DNA from: Vreelandella sp031769195
GTDB taxonomy: Bacteria > Pseudomonadota > Gammaproteobacteria > Pseudomonadales > Halomonadaceae
Assembly: GCF_031769195.1 (NCBI RefSeq)
Contig: NZ_JAVHNP010000001.1
Span: 744,001-808,000 of the forward strand
Length of the DNA: 64,000 nucleotides
Direction of reading: 5' to 3'
Both the position numbers and the translations under genes were made by a program. Each line of letters starts with the position of its first letter. Positions within the stretch are counted from its first letter, which is position 1. Below the pieces are notes generated by a model. The model searched no databases. It had not been told where the DNA came from and saw only the letters and a list, made by a program, of their open reading frames with translations. This document shows, piece after piece, positions 1-9,041 of the stretch.

Positions 1-716
1 ACCACCGCGATGGCCACGACCTACACCGATTGCTTGCGCGCAGTACGGCCACCCATAAGCTGGTGCTCAGCGACGGCGTGTTCAGTATGGATGGCGATAT
101 CGCAGATATCGCGCAGCTCGCCCACCTCAGCCAGCAGCACAACGCCTGGCTGATGATCGACGACGCCCACGGTTTCGGCGTAATGGGTGAACACGGCGCG
201 GGCTGCGTCGAAGGTTTTAACAGCCAAGCCGTGCCGATCTTGGTCGGCACCTTGGGCAAAGCGCTGGGCACCGCAGGCGCATTTGTAGCGGGTGACGCTG
301 CGCTGATCGAGCACCTGATTCAGTTCTCCCGCAGCTATGTGTACACCACCGCCCAGCCGCCCGCGATTGCTGCCGCCACGTTAGAAGCGCTCACCATTGT
401 TCAGCGAGAGCCCGAGCACCGCCAGCGGCTCTCTCGCCACATACACTACTTCCGCCAGCAGGCAGCCGCCTTAGGGCTCCCCCTGGGCCACTCCCAAACG
501 CCCATCCAGCCGCTGCTGCTGGAGAGCGAGCAGCGCACCATGGCCTGGGCGGCACAATTTGACCAGCACGCCATTCAGGTGGGAGCCATTCGCCCGCCCA
601 CGGTACCCAACGGCGAGGCGCGGCTGCGCATTACCTTAAGCGCCCACCATACCCAGAGCGATATCGACAGGCTCTTGGAGGTTGCTGCTGCCTGCCTGCG
701 GGCGGAGGCGCGATGA
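1..716 (+). CDS. bioF: 8-amino-7-oxononanoate synthase, 3' part
   Basis: PLP enzyme of the alpha-oxoamine synthase family; condenses pimeloyl-ACP with L-alanine to give 8-amino-7-oxononanoate, the first ring-assembly step of biotin synthesis in the cytosol. The reading frame is open from the window edge (first full codon at base 3), so the N-terminal part lies upstream. Visible are the DDAHGFGV aspartate/histidine motif and the GTLGKALG motif whose lysine (bases 258-260) would form the Schiff base. The stop overlaps the next gene by ATGA, so this opens the visible bio operon. Family paralogues (Kbl, HemA) are possible in isolation, but the bioHCDA neighbours settle the call. Confidence 0.93.
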   Translation, partial: HRDGHDLHRLLARSTATHKLVLSDGVFSMDGDIADIAQLAHLSQQHNAWLMIDDAHGFGVMGEHGAGCVEGFNSQAVPILVGTLGKALGTAGAFVAGDAALIEHLIQFSRSYVYTTAQPPAIAAATLEALTIVQREPEHRQRLSRHIHYFRQQAAALGLPLGHSQTPIQPLLLESEQRTMAWAAQFDQHAIQVGAIRPPTVPNGEARLRITLSAHHTQSDIDRLLEVAAACLRAEAR

Positions 717-1432
717 AGCTTATACTGCTCTCCGGCTGGGGCGTTGATTACCGCATTTGGCAGACGCTTTCGGAGTACTGGCCCAACACTGTTGAGCCCA
801 CCCCAGTGGAGTGGCCCGGCTATGGCGACTCCCCGGCGCTACCGACTCCCACGAGTATTACCGCACTGGCCGAACGGATGGCACCCGAGCTACCCAGCGA
901 CGCCGTTTGGGTGGGCTGGTCGCTGGGTGGGCTGCTGGCCACAGCGCTGCTCGATTACCTGCCGCCGCCCAAAGCCTTGCTGCTGCTGGGCGCAGGCAGC
1001 CATTTTTGCAGTGACGCGCAAGAGGACGGCGTAATGCACGAAGAGCTTGCCCGTTTTCAGCGCGCCTTTCACCGCGACCCCGTCGCCACGTGGCGCCACT
1101 TCCTACGCTGGCAGGCCCAAGGCGAACCGAATCCTCGCGGAGCTCACCGTCAGTTAAGAGAGCGGCTAGGCGATCAACCCACCGCCGAGATCGCCACGCT
1201 CGCGCAAGGGCTCGCGTGGCTTGAAACGCTAGATAACCGGGCACTGCTCGCCCAGCCTTCCTGCCCCATCTTTTCACTCGCGGGATCGCAAGACCCTCTG
1301 CTGTCGCGTCGTACCCGGCAACAGTCGCGGGTGCTCGAAGAAGCTGGGCACTGCCCCATGCTGTCCCAACCGGCTCAACTGGCGGCACGGCTGGCCGAGC
1401 AGGCCACGCGCGCGTCCCAGGAGCCGCGATGA
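713..1432 (+). CDS. bioH: Pimeloyl-ACP methyl ester carboxylesterase (BioH-like)
   Basis: Alpha/beta hydrolase of 239 residues. BioH removes the methyl group from pimeloyl-ACP methyl ester, ending the BioC-BioH elongation cycle and releasing pimeloyl-ACP for BioF. The nucleophile elbow GWSLGG places Ser70; Asp194 (GSQDP) and His213 (AGHCP) complete a plausible catalytic triad. It has no signal peptide, as expected for a cytosolic enzyme. ATGA overlaps with bioF and bioC indicate translational coupling. Several non-orthologous esterases can replace BioH, so function rests on the family plus position between bioF and bioC. Confidence 0.88.
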   Translation: MKLILLSGWGVDYRIWQTLSEYWPNTVEPTPVEWPGYGDSPALPTPTSITALAERMAPELPSDAVWVGWSLGGLLATALLDYLPPPKALLLLGAGSHFCSDAQEDGVMHEELARFQRAFHRDPVATWRHFLRWQAQGEPNPRGAHRQLRERLGDQPTAEIATLAQGLAWLETLDNRALLAQPSCPIFSLAGSQDPLLSRRTRQQSRVLEEAGHCPMLSQPAQLAARLAEQATRASQEPR

Positions 1433-2214
1433 ACACCCCGGCCACCTCGCTTTTACTCCCCCGCTGGCAGGAGCGGGTTGCCCACGCTTTTTCACGGGCA
1501 GCTCCACGCTATGACGCACTCGCTAGCGCCCAGCGCGACATCGGCGAGGCGCTTTGGCAAACGCTGCCGCAAAGCGCCCACCACGTGTTGGATATTGGTT
1601 GCGGCACCGGCTACTGGACTCAGCGGCTAGCGGAACGCTATCCAATTGCTGCCATCACCGGGCTCGACCTGGCCCCCGGCATGCTTGCCCACGCCCAGGC
1701 GCAGTATGGCGATGCCATACGCTGGCAACAGGGGGACGCCGCCGCGCTGCCGCTGGACGACGCAAGCGTGGATCTCGTGTTCTCTAACCTGGCCATTCAG
1801 TGGTGCCCGGATATCGTTGCAGTAATGCGGGAATTGGCACGGGTGCTCGCCCCTGGCGGGCAGGCACGCATCACCACGCTGCTGCCCGGCACGCTGAGCG
1901 AAGTCGCCACCGCCTGGCAGAGGCCCGAAGCCCTGCTGCAAACGCCAGATGCCAGCACCGTGCAGCGGGCGATTCACCGAAGCGGTTTGCACCTCATCCA
2001 GCACACCTGCGCGCAGCGGCGGTTTTTCTACCCCGACCTGAACGCCGTGATGGCCTCAATTAAAGGCGTGGGCGCCCAAGTGGCCAGACCCAACGCTCGG
2101 CTGACCCGCCAAGCGCTGGTCACCGCCAAGGCCCGCTATGAATCGCTGCGCACGCCACAGGGGCTGCCGGTGAGCTACCACTGCCTGACGCTACAACTGG
2201 AAAGCACGCGATGA
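1429..2214 (+). CDS. bioC: Malonyl-ACP O-methyltransferase
   Basis: Class I SAM-dependent methyltransferase of 261 residues. BioC methylates the free carboxyl of malonyl-ACP so that fatty acid synthase can extend it to pimeloyl-ACP methyl ester. Motif I (VLDIGCGTGYW, residues 53-63) binds SAM; a second acidic segment (GLDLAPGM) and the SNLAIQW strand follow as usual for BioC. It overlaps bioH and bioD by four bases each. The length is normal for the family. The pairing of bioC with bioH means the cell makes pimelate by the E. coli route. Confidence 0.93.
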   Translation: MNTPATSLLLPRWQERVAHAFSRAAPRYDALASAQRDIGEALWQTLPQSAHHVLDIGCGTGYWTQRLAERYPIAAITGLDLAPGMLAHAQAQYGDAIRWQQGDAAALPLDDASVDLVFSNLAIQWCPDIVAVMRELARVLAPGGQARITTLLPGTLSEVATAWQRPEALLQTPDASTVQRAIHRSGLHLIQHTCAQRRFFYPDLNAVMASIKGVGAQVARPNARLTRQALVTAKARYESLRTPQGLPVSYHCLTLQLESTR

Positions 2215-2933
2215 ACAACACCTATTTCGTCACTGGTACCGACACCGATGCGGGCAAAACCCTGGCCACCAGCGCACTGCTGTGTGCCGCCCGCCAGCGC
2301 CAGCTCACCACGCTGGGATTAAAACCGATTGCCTCCGGCAGCGAGGCCACGCCCAGCGGCCTGCGCAACCGTGATGCGTTAGCACTGCAGGCGCAAAGCG
2401 TTCCGTTAGTCGATTACTCAACGGTCAATCCCTGGGCGTTTGCCCCCGCCATTGCGCCGCATCTCGCTGCTCTAGAAGCAGGTGCAGCACTTAACGTGGC
2501 AAGCGTCACTCAAGCGTTAAGCGACACGTTCAGCAACACGCCACGGGATCTGACCCTGATCGAAGGTGCCGGCGGCTGGCGGGTGCCGCTGAACGAGGAG
2601 GAGGACTTTTCCGACCTGCCCCGCGCGCTGGGCCTGCCGGTGATCCTGGTCGTCGGGCTGAAACTGGGCTGCCTTAACCATGCGCGGCTCACCGCCGAGG
2701 CCATCGTCGCCGATGGCGTAACGCTGGCAGGCTGGGTGGGCAGCGTGGTAGACCCCGCCTTTGCCAGAGATAGCGCACGTTTTGCAGCTAATGTGGCGCT
2801 GTTAAAACGCGCCCTGCCCGCTCCCTGTTTAGGGCTCATTCCCCATTTGGCACAGGCAGATGCCGCCACCGCGCAGCGCTTTATCTTCCTTGATGCGCTT
2901 CTCTCCCCCGCCGCCCAGGAGCCAACGCCATGA
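2211..2933 (+). CDS. bioD: Dethiobiotin synthetase
   Basis: ATP-dependent enzyme that closes the ureido ring of dethiobiotin from 7,8-diaminopelargonate and CO2; soluble homodimer. The N-terminal P-loop GTDTDAGKT (residues 9-17, Lys16) is the family signature, and GAGGWRVPL in the middle matches the second conserved block. It has 240 residues, normal for BioD. It starts in an ATGA overlap with bioC and ends in an ATGA overlap with bioA, so the five genes are almost certainly one transcript. Confidence 0.95.
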   Translation: MNNTYFVTGTDTDAGKTLATSALLCAARQRQLTTLGLKPIASGSEATPSGLRNRDALALQAQSVPLVDYSTVNPWAFAPAIAPHLAALEAGAALNVASVTQALSDTFSNTPRDLTLIEGAGGWRVPLNEEEDFSDLPRALGLPVILVVGLKLGCLNHARLTAEAIVADGVTLAGWVGSVVDPAFARDSARFAANVALLKRALPAPCLGLIPHLAQADAATAQRFIFLDALLSPAAQEPTP

Positions 2934-4216
2934 ACTCCCCCGTTTGGCACCCCTACGCCCATCTCAAAACCCAAACGCCTGCGCCCAAGGTGGTGGGCGG
3001 CAGCGGCAGCTACTTTACGCTGGAAAGCGGCGAGCGCCTGCTGGATGCCACCTGCTCCTGGTGGTGCATGATTCACGGCTACGGCCATCCGCGCCTTGTC
3101 GCCGCCATCCGCGAGCAGGCGGGGGAGCTTTGCCATGTGATGCTGGGCGGCCTGACCCACGCCCCCGCCGACCAGCTGGCAAGGGCGCTGGTGCGCATCA
3201 CTCCGCCGGGGCTGAACCATGTGTTCTTCTCCGATAGCGGCTCGGTGGGTATGGAAGTGGCCATGAAGATGGCGCTGCAGTACCAGGTGCTCTCCGGCCA
3301 CCCCGGCAAGCGCAAAATGCTCTCGCTCATGAAGGCGTACCACGGCGACACCACCGGCTGCATGGCGGTGTGCGACCCCGAAGAAGGCATGCACAGTCTG
3401 TTCGCCAGCCTGCTGCCCCAGCACCACTTTGCCCGAGCCCCCACGGCCCCCTTCGACGCGACGCCGGAGCAGGTAGAGCGGGACCTCGCTGCGCTGCGGG
3501 AGGTACTTTCACGCCACCACCATGAGATTGCTGCGCTTCTGATGGAGCCGCTGCTGCAAGCGGCGGGCGGGCTGAACATGACCTCGCCGGACTACCTGCG
3601 CGGCGCGCGAGCGCTGTGCGATGAGTTTGGCGTACTGCTGATTTTTGACGAAGTCGCCACCGGCTTTGGCCGCACCGGCAAGCTGTTTGCCGCCGACCAC
3701 GCGGGCGTCACGCCCGATATCATGGTGCTTTCCAAAGGGCTGACCGGAGGCTACTTAGGCCATGCGGCCACGCTGGCCACTGACCGAGTTCACGGGGCGT
3801 TCATTGGCGACAGCGAGCACCATGCTTTCATGCACGGCCCCACCTTTATGGGCAACCCGCTGGCCTGCCGCGTGGCGCTGGAGAGCCTGAAGGTATTCGA
3901 AGAGGAGCACTACCTGGAGAAAATTGCCGCGCTCAGCCAAACGCTACAGCGCGAGCTATTAGAAGACCCAGCGCTGCGCTCACATCCTGCCGTGGCGGAT
4001 GTGCGCGTGTTGGGCGCGACGGCGGTGATCGAAGCCCACAGCAGCGAGGCGCTGAAAGGCGTTGCCGCGTTTGCCCGAGCGCGGGGCGTATGGCTGCGCC
4101 CCATTGGCCGCTGGCTCTACACCATGCCCGCCTACATCGCGACAGATGCCGAGATCACCCAGATTACCGGGGTGATGAAAGCGTGGTTTTTAGAGCAGCG
4201 TCATCCAACGTCATGA
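2930..4216 (+). CDS. bioA: Adenosylmethionine-8-amino-7-oxononanoate aminotransferase
   Basis: Class III PLP aminotransferase of 428 residues that uses SAM as amino donor to make 7,8-diaminopelargonate. The N-terminus carries the BioA-typical WHPYAHLK and CSWWCMIHGYGHP segments; FDEVATGFGRTG (Asp240) and LSKGLTGGYLG (Lys269, Schiff base) form the cofactor site. It is the last gene of the operon: a convergent sirtuin gene ends 37 bases downstream. No bioB is in the window; since bioF is cut by the edge, bioB may lie upstream. Confidence 0.95.
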   Translation: MNSPVWHPYAHLKTQTPAPKVVGGSGSYFTLESGERLLDATCSWWCMIHGYGHPRLVAAIREQAGELCHVMLGGLTHAPADQLARALVRITPPGLNHVFFSDSGSVGMEVAMKMALQYQVLSGHPGKRKMLSLMKAYHGDTTGCMAVCDPEEGMHSLFASLLPQHHFARAPTAPFDATPEQVERDLAALREVLSRHHHEIAALLMEPLLQAAGGLNMTSPDYLRGARALCDEFGVLLIFDEVATGFGRTGKLFAADHAGVTPDIMVLSKGLTGGYLGHAATLATDRVHGAFIGDSEHHAFMHGPTFMGNPLACRVALESLKVFEEEHYLEKIAALSQTLQRELLEDPALRSHPAVADVRVLGATAVIEAHSSEALKGVAAFARARGVWLRPIGRWLYTMPAYIATDAEITQITGVMKAWFLEQRHPTS

Positions 4217-4253
4217 ACAGGTCAGGTGAGGGCGCAGAGAGTGATCCTGCCGC

Positions 4254-4967
4254 TCAAGGCAGTATCAAATTCCCCTGCTTACGCCACTGGTGTACAAGCG
4301 CCGGCACGCCTTCTCCCGCCGTGGTGTTGATCGCCAGCACGCCGGGTGGGCTTAGCTCATCGGCGTCGGGGTCTACCAGCGCGCAGGGGGTGTCGTAATC
4401 GATATAGGTGAGCAGCGATGCGGCGGGCATGACTGCCAACGAGGTACCCACCACAAGCAGAAAGTCCGCCTGGCTGACCAGCTCGCAGGCCTCTTCAAAC
4501 AACGGTACCGCTTCACCAAACCACACCACGTCAGGGCGCAGCTGGCTGCCCTTATCGCACACATCGCCCAGGGCAATTCCGCCTTTTGAAAGCGGGTAGC
4601 GCAGCCGCGCATCCACCGATGAGCGGGCCTTTAAAATCTCGCCGTGCAGGTGCAGCACGTGGCGCGAGCCTGCCCGCTCGTGCAGGTCATCAATGTTCTG
4701 AGTAATCACGCTGACCTTGAAGCCCTCCTGCTCCAGCGCCGCCAGCGCTTTATGGGCAGCGTTGGGTTTTGCACGGCGAATCTGCTCCCGGCGCTGGTTA
4801 TAGAACGCCAACACCCGCTCTGGGTCTTGCCGCCACCCTTGCGGCGTGGCGACCTCTTCCACCGGGTGATCTTCCCAGAGGCCATCGCTGGCGCGGAAGG
4901 TTTGAATGCCGCTTTCCGCGCTGATTCCCGAGCCGGTAAATACCACCAAGTGCGGGGCTGAAGTCAT
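4254..4967 (-). CDS. Sirtuin NAD-dependent protein deacylase (CobB-like) without zinc-knuckle cysteines
   Basis: Sir2-family deacylase of 237 residues; transfers acyl groups from protein lysines to ADP-ribose using NAD. GSGISAESGI (NAD-binding), TQNIDDLHERAG and the catalytic His108 in HLHG are intact. A Tyr56-x-x-Arg59 pair (YNQR) matches the class III sirtuins that favour succinyl/malonyl groups. Unusually, where CobB has two CxxC zinc pairs only one cysteine (Cys137) is present, so the structural zinc seems lost. The ATG at 4967 begins directly before the Rossmann strand. It is transcribed away from aceK and converges on bioA. Confidence 0.88.
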   Translation of the reverse strand: MTSAPHLVVFTGSGISAESGIQTFRASDGLWEDHPVEEVATPQGWRQDPERVLAFYNQRREQIRRAKPNAAHKALAALEQEGFKVSVITQNIDDLHERAGSRHVLHLHGEILKARSSVDARLRYPLSKGGIALGDVCDKGSQLRPDVVWFGEAVPLFEEACELVSQADFLLVVGTSLAVMPAASLLTYIDYDTPCALVDPDADELSPPGVLAINTTAGEGVPALVHQWRKQGNLILP

Positions 4968-4999
4968 GCTGTCCTCGGCTTACGTCGTCCAGTGAACGC

Positions 5000-6766
5000 C
5001 TAATGTACCAGCTGCCCCACGGTGCCCGCGAACCGCTGCTTATTGCGATACGGGTAAACGTCGATCACTCGTCCCTCTAAAATCGCTCGCTGCAGCGCCA
5101 GCCAGTAGTCCGGGTCGAACAGCTCCGGGTGCTGTTCCATAAACAGCGCACGAAGCTCGGGGTTGGCGAACATAAACGGGCCAAACTCCTCAGGAAAAAT
5201 ATCGTTAGGGCCAATGGATAGGCTGGCCCCGCCATCCATATAGCTATCGTAGCCCTGGCGTTTAGGCATAGGGCGAAAGCGACACTCGGTGAGATAGCTC
5301 ACCTCGTCGTAGTCGTAAAAAATCACGCGCCCATGGCGGGTAACGCCAAAATTCTTCAGCAGCATATCGCCAGGAAAAATATTCGCTGCCGCCATTTGCT
5401 TAATGGCGTTGCCGTAATCTTTTAGCACCATCACTCGCTCATCGGCGCTGCACTGCTCCAGGTAGATATTCAGCGGCGTCATCATCCGCTCGGTATAGCA
5501 GTGCTTGATGATCACTTTGTCCTCTTTCAGCGACACCGTGGAGGGGGCCACCTCCAGCAGGTGGGCCAAACACTCAGGCTCGAAGTGGTCCTGACGCACG
5601 ATAAAGTTGGAGAACTCCTGGGTATCGGCCATGCGCCCTACCCGGTCGTGGCGTTTTACCAGCCGGTACTTCTCCCGCACGATCTCGTGGGTGACCTCTT
5701 TGGCAGGGTCGAACTTATCCTTGATGATCTTGAACACGGTGCGAAAGCCCGGCAGCACGAACACCGCCATCACCATGCCCCGAACCCCGGGGGCGATCAT
5801 GAACCGCTCTTCTCGCTTGGCGACCTGCTGGTTCAGCGCGCGGAAAAACTCGGTTTTTCCGTGTTTGAAAAAGCCAATGGCAGCGTACAGCTCGCCTTCA
5901 GGTTTGTGGGGCATCAGCTGCTTTAAGTAGCTAACAAACTCTCCCGGCACCGGCACGTCTACTTGGAAATAAGCGCGGGTGAACGAGAAGATGATCGACA
6001 CTTCATCGGTTTCGGTGAGGACCGTATCCAAGTGTAGGCAGGGGTCGCCGCCCTGCTGTTCGCCGTACCCTTCGCCATGCAGGATGGGCAGCACCAAGGG
6101 CACCTGCTCGCCGCCACCTAGAAGTCGCCCCACCAGATACGCCCCTTTGTTTCGGTAAAACACGCTGTTGAGTAGTTCCAACTGGGCATCGTCTGCCTGC
6201 CAAATCGCGGCGGGAAGCTGGGCTTCCAGCAGGCCCGCGCCGAGCTGGCTGTCGCGTTCCAAGCTGGCAAATGGGGATTCAAACGGCGCTTCTTGCAGCG
6301 CCCAGGCCAGCGCACCCGCCCAGTCGCCGTTAACGCGATGCCTGCGGCATAGCTCGATACCCGAGCGGTGCGCAGCATCTTCCCGGGAGCTGTACACAAA
6401 CATCCAGTCGTTGCGGATATGACGATGCTGAAACACCGAGCAAAACAGCGAATTAAAAAAGGTTTCCGCCAGCTCGTAATCCAACCGCTGGCTGATCAGT
6501 TGAGCATAGTGCTGCCGTGCTTCCCGCCACGTTTCACAGTGCGCCAGCACGTCAGGGTGAAACGTTCGCTGCAATCGCCCTAGCGTATCGCCCACTTTTT
6601 CACCGTAAAGGTTAATGCGCGCCGCGGAGGCCTGCTGCGCCTCTCTCCAGGCAGCGTCACGAAAACGGCGGCTGGCATCAGAGGTGATCTGCTTAAATCG
6701 GGCACGGTATTCATCAAAACCGTGCAGCACAGTAGCCGCTAGACGGTACGCAGGGGAGTGTTTCAT
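5000..6766 (-). CDS. aceK: Isocitrate dehydrogenase kinase/phosphatase
   Basis: Bifunctional enzyme that phosphorylates and dephosphorylates isocitrate dehydrogenase, setting carbon flow between the TCA cycle and the glyoxylate shunt. It is full length (588 residues from the ATG at 6766; a GTG lies one codon earlier). AceK hallmarks include the ATP loop near PGVRGMVMAVFVLPG, FKIIKDKF, and the kinase core with MLLKNFGVTRHGRVIFYDYDE. It is not beside icd, aceA or aceB here, which is common outside the enterics. Together with the catabolic island at 20.9-32.5 kb it implies growth on C2/C3-yielding substrates. Confidence 0.95.
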   Translation of the reverse strand: MKHSPAYRLAATVLHGFDEYRARFKQITSDASRRFRDAAWREAQQASAARINLYGEKVGDTLGRLQRTFHPDVLAHCETWREARQHYAQLISQRLDYELAETFFNSLFCSVFQHRHIRNDWMFVYSSREDAAHRSGIELCRRHRVNGDWAGALAWALQEAPFESPFASLERDSQLGAGLLEAQLPAAIWQADDAQLELLNSVFYRNKGAYLVGRLLGGGEQVPLVLPILHGEGYGEQQGGDPCLHLDTVLTETDEVSIIFSFTRAYFQVDVPVPGEFVSYLKQLMPHKPEGELYAAIGFFKHGKTEFFRALNQQVAKREERFMIAPGVRGMVMAVFVLPGFRTVFKIIKDKFDPAKEVTHEIVREKYRLVKRHDRVGRMADTQEFSNFIVRQDHFEPECLAHLLEVAPSTVSLKEDKVIIKHCYTERMMTPLNIYLEQCSADERVMVLKDYGNAIKQMAAANIFPGDMLLKNFGVTRHGRVIFYDYDEVSYLTECRFRPMPKRQGYDSYMDGGASLSIGPNDIFPEEFGPFMFANPELRALFMEQHPELFDPDYWLALQRAILEGRVIDVYPYRNKQRFAGTVGQLVH

Positions 6767-6833
6767 CACGCGTGCTCACATCGACAGGAGGCTATCAAGC
6801 CTCCGTGAACGGCAAACTACATACGAGACGACC

Positions 6834-7346
6834 TTAGTCCTGTGAATACGTCGCGATGGAGGCTACCTCCAGGCGAAACGGCCCCGCGGTGCGGTCGGCA
6901 ATCAAAAACCCGAGCTGGTGAATAGTCGATGGGTCGAGAGGCGGCGCGCTGGAAAGCAGCGTGCCCCGGCGCACCGCCTCGAACTGTGCCCAGGTGAACG
7001 GATGCGTTTCCCACTGGTGAGCCGTGGGCGTGAAGGCTACGCGGTAGGCACTCGCCTCGTCCAGTGCGCTGCTTTTGAGCCGTAGCTGATAGGTGCGGCC
7101 ATCGCCGCGCACGCGCAGCGTAACGCCTTGGCCGTTGGCTAGGGTCGACTCAAAGCCGTTCGGTTCACGTCGCACCGAGGCAAAACCGCCGCCGTTTTCC
7201 AGCGATACCTCGCCGCAAAAACAGCCGCCCCCCGCTTCCACGCGAAAGCCACTTTGGGACACACCGCCCATCACGCCATCGTCCACCGCGTACCAGCGCT
7301 GCTGCTCTGCCTCGGCCATGTTCGTATCGGTAAAGTTAAGCGTCAT
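6834..7346 (-). CDS. CIA30-family (complex I intermediate-associated protein 30) domain protein
   Basis: 170-residue single-domain protein resembling the CIA30/NADH:ubiquinone assembly-factor beta-sandwich (galactose-binding-like fold). Supporting features are DDGVMGGVS near the N-terminus, the ENGGGFASVR segment and the C-terminal hydrophobic LGFLIADRTAGPFRLEV strand. The bacterial members have no settled function. GGAG seven bases ahead supports the ATG at 7346 over the GTG one codon earlier. No signal peptide is seen. It is probably co-transcribed with nothing upstream, because the permease terminator lies directly ahead of it. Confidence 0.75.
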   Translation of the reverse strand: MTLNFTDTNMAEAEQQRWYAVDDGVMGGVSQSGFRVEAGGGCFCGEVSLENGGGFASVRREPNGFESTLANGQGVTLRVRGDGRTYQLRLKSSALDEASAYRVAFTPTAHQWETHPFTWAQFEAVRRGTLLSSAPPLDPSTIHQLGFLIADRTAGPFRLEVASIATYSQD

Positions 7347-7372
7347 CACCGCTCTCCCTAGATGGCTGACCC

Positions 7373-7408
7373 ATAAAAAACGCCCCTGAGCGAGAGCCCA
7401 GAGGCGTA
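7373..7408 (-). terminator. Rho-independent terminator after the ethanolamine permease
   Basis: Read on the minus strand, a stem of ACGCCTCTGGGC pairing with GCTCAGGGGCGT is followed by TTTTTTAT. It lies 37 bases beyond the permease stop and before the CIA30 gene. Confidence 0.8.
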
Positions 7409-7444
7409 CTGCTGTGGTTCAGACTAGGCGATTCGCCGCCATGA

Positions 7445-8878
7445 TTACAGCTTTGCGGAAGCAGCCGCCGGAGCAACGGGCTCGGCCTCCTCCGGCGAGG
7501 CGGTCACTAGCGCGAACTCCTCTTCGGCGGTTTTCGCTACCAGATTGTTTTTGCTGTAGAGGAAGTAGTACGCAGCCCCTGCGATAAACAGCACGATGGT
7601 GTAGTTGAAAGCTCGGGGGTCGAAGGCGTACACACCGGTCAGCGCAACCAGCGACAGGACTAACGCAATCGATGAAGTGACGATACCGCCGGGCGTTTTA
7701 TAAGGGCGCGGCAGGTCAGGCTGTTTAAGACGCAGCCAAATATGGCTAAAGGCCATCAATGCATAGGAGATGGTCGCACCGACGACCGCCATCCCTAACA
7801 TCAGATCCCCTTCTCCGCTCAGCGACGCGAGAAAACCAAAAATGCCGGGCACAATGAGCGCCAGATAGGGGACTTTGCGACCGCTGGTCAGCGACAGCTG
7901 TTTGGGCAGATAGCCCGCACGAGAGAGCGCGAACACCAGACGGCTGTAGCCATAAATAATCGAGAAGAAGGAGGCGATCAAACCCGCTAAGCCCAGCACG
8001 TTGACCAGGGTCGCCAGCGTCGGATTACCCGCTGCATTCAGTGCATCCACCAGCGGCACGCCGCTTTGGCCAATCATTTCAGCGCTGGTGGCTCCTGCCA
8101 GCAGTACCACTACCAACAAGGCCGTAAATAGTAGAAACAGCATGGCACCGATAATTCCTTTAGGCATATCGCGAGCGGGGTCTTTCGCCTCTTCGGCCGC
8201 CAACGGAACCCCTTCAACGGCCAAAAACAGCCACATACCAAAGGGCAGCGCCGCCCAAATACCGTACCAGCCGTAAGGCATAAAGGTGCTGGCCCCGGCG
8301 GCATCGGTGGGTGCGATATCGAACAGGTTGGCCGAATCGAAATCGCCAATCAGCGCCACGGCGGTGGCTAAAATGGCAAAGACCGCCAAACCGCTAATCA
8401 CCATCATCACTTTCAGCGCTTCACCGACACCCGCCAGGTGAATACCAATGAACACCGCATAAAACAGCAGATACACCAGCGGCCCGTTAACGCCTAATAA
8501 GGCCTCTACCGCCGAGCCGATAAAAATCACGATGGCCGCTGGGGCCAGCGCGTACTCGATCAACACGGCAAGCCCAGTCAAATAGCCGCCCGCAGGCCCC
8601 ATGGCTTGCCGAGCAAAGCTGTAACCGCCCCCTGCGGCGGGAATGGCAGCGGACATTTCCGCCAGCGCCAGCACCAGCGCGAGGTACATCAGCGCCATTA
8701 AACAGGCAGCAATCGCAAACCCGCCCCAGCCTGCTTCAGCGATGCCAAAGTTCCAGCCTGCAAAGTCACCGGAAATGACATAGGAAACCCCAAGCCCCGC
8801 GAGCAGCATCCAGCCTGCCGTACCTTTACGCAGCTGGCGCTTGGCCAGATACGCCTGATCAACCGTCGGTTGTGTCAT
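7445..8878 (-). CDS. eat: Ethanolamine permease (APC superfamily)
   Basis: Integral membrane transporter of 477 residues with about 12 hydrophobic segments; the ethanolamine permease family of amino acid/polyamine/organocation carriers. The LLAGLGVSYVISGDFAGWNFG start, the PAAGGGYSFARQAMGP loop and EEAKDPARDMPKGI are typical of this family. AAGGG lies about seven bases before the ATG at 8878. It is downstream of eutB and eutC in the same direction and so supplies their substrate, although a 163-base gap with tandem repeats separates it from eutC. The acidic/alanine-rich C-terminal tail is cytosolic and variable. Confidence 0.9.
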   Translation of the reverse strand: MTQPTVDQAYLAKRQLRKGTAGWMLLAGLGVSYVISGDFAGWNFGIAEAGWGGFAIAACLMALMYLALVLALAEMSAAIPAAGGGYSFARQAMGPAGGYLTGLAVLIEYALAPAAIVIFIGSAVEALLGVNGPLVYLLFYAVFIGIHLAGVGEALKVMMVISGLAVFAILATAVALIGDFDSANLFDIAPTDAAGASTFMPYGWYGIWAALPFGMWLFLAVEGVPLAAEEAKDPARDMPKGIIGAMLFLLFTALLVVVLLAGATSAEMIGQSGVPLVDALNAAGNPTLATLVNVLGLAGLIASFFSIIYGYSRLVFALSRAGYLPKQLSLTSGRKVPYLALIVPGIFGFLASLSGEGDLMLGMAVVGATISYALMAFSHIWLRLKQPDLPRPYKTPGGIVTSSIALVLSLVALTGVYAFDPRAFNYTIVLFIAGAAYYFLYSKNNLVAKTAEEEFALVTASPEEAEPVAPAAASAKL

Positions 8879-8970
8879 CGTTTTGCCCTTTTCAGTGTGG
8901 AACGCAATGGGTGTCAGCGGCGTGCTGTGATCCTGGTTCCGTCTTGTTATTGAGGAGTGTTGTTAGCGTT

Positions 8971-9015
8971 GTTATTGGAAACGTTGGTATTGGAAACGTC
9001 GTTATTGGAAACGTC
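8971..9015. repeat. Three tandem copies of a 15-bp unit
   Basis: GTTATTGGAAACGTT, GGTATTGGAAACGTC and GTTATTGGAAACGTC follow one another without a gap in the non-coding space between eutC and the permease gene. At most two positions vary. They lie just past the eutC stop and about 90 bases ahead of the permease start. They could be binding sites or a recent slippage expansion. Confidence 0.85.
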
Positions 9016-9041
9016 GTCAACGTAGTGGCACGTGGCTACCG

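Noticed and set aside
858..1445. 195-residue antisense frame over bioH
   Set aside because: Arg/Ala-rich composition of a shadow frame; bioH itself is well supported.
2510..3427. 305-residue frame antisense to bioD/bioA
   Set aside because: Mirror of strongly conserved codons; no ribosome site or recognisable domain.
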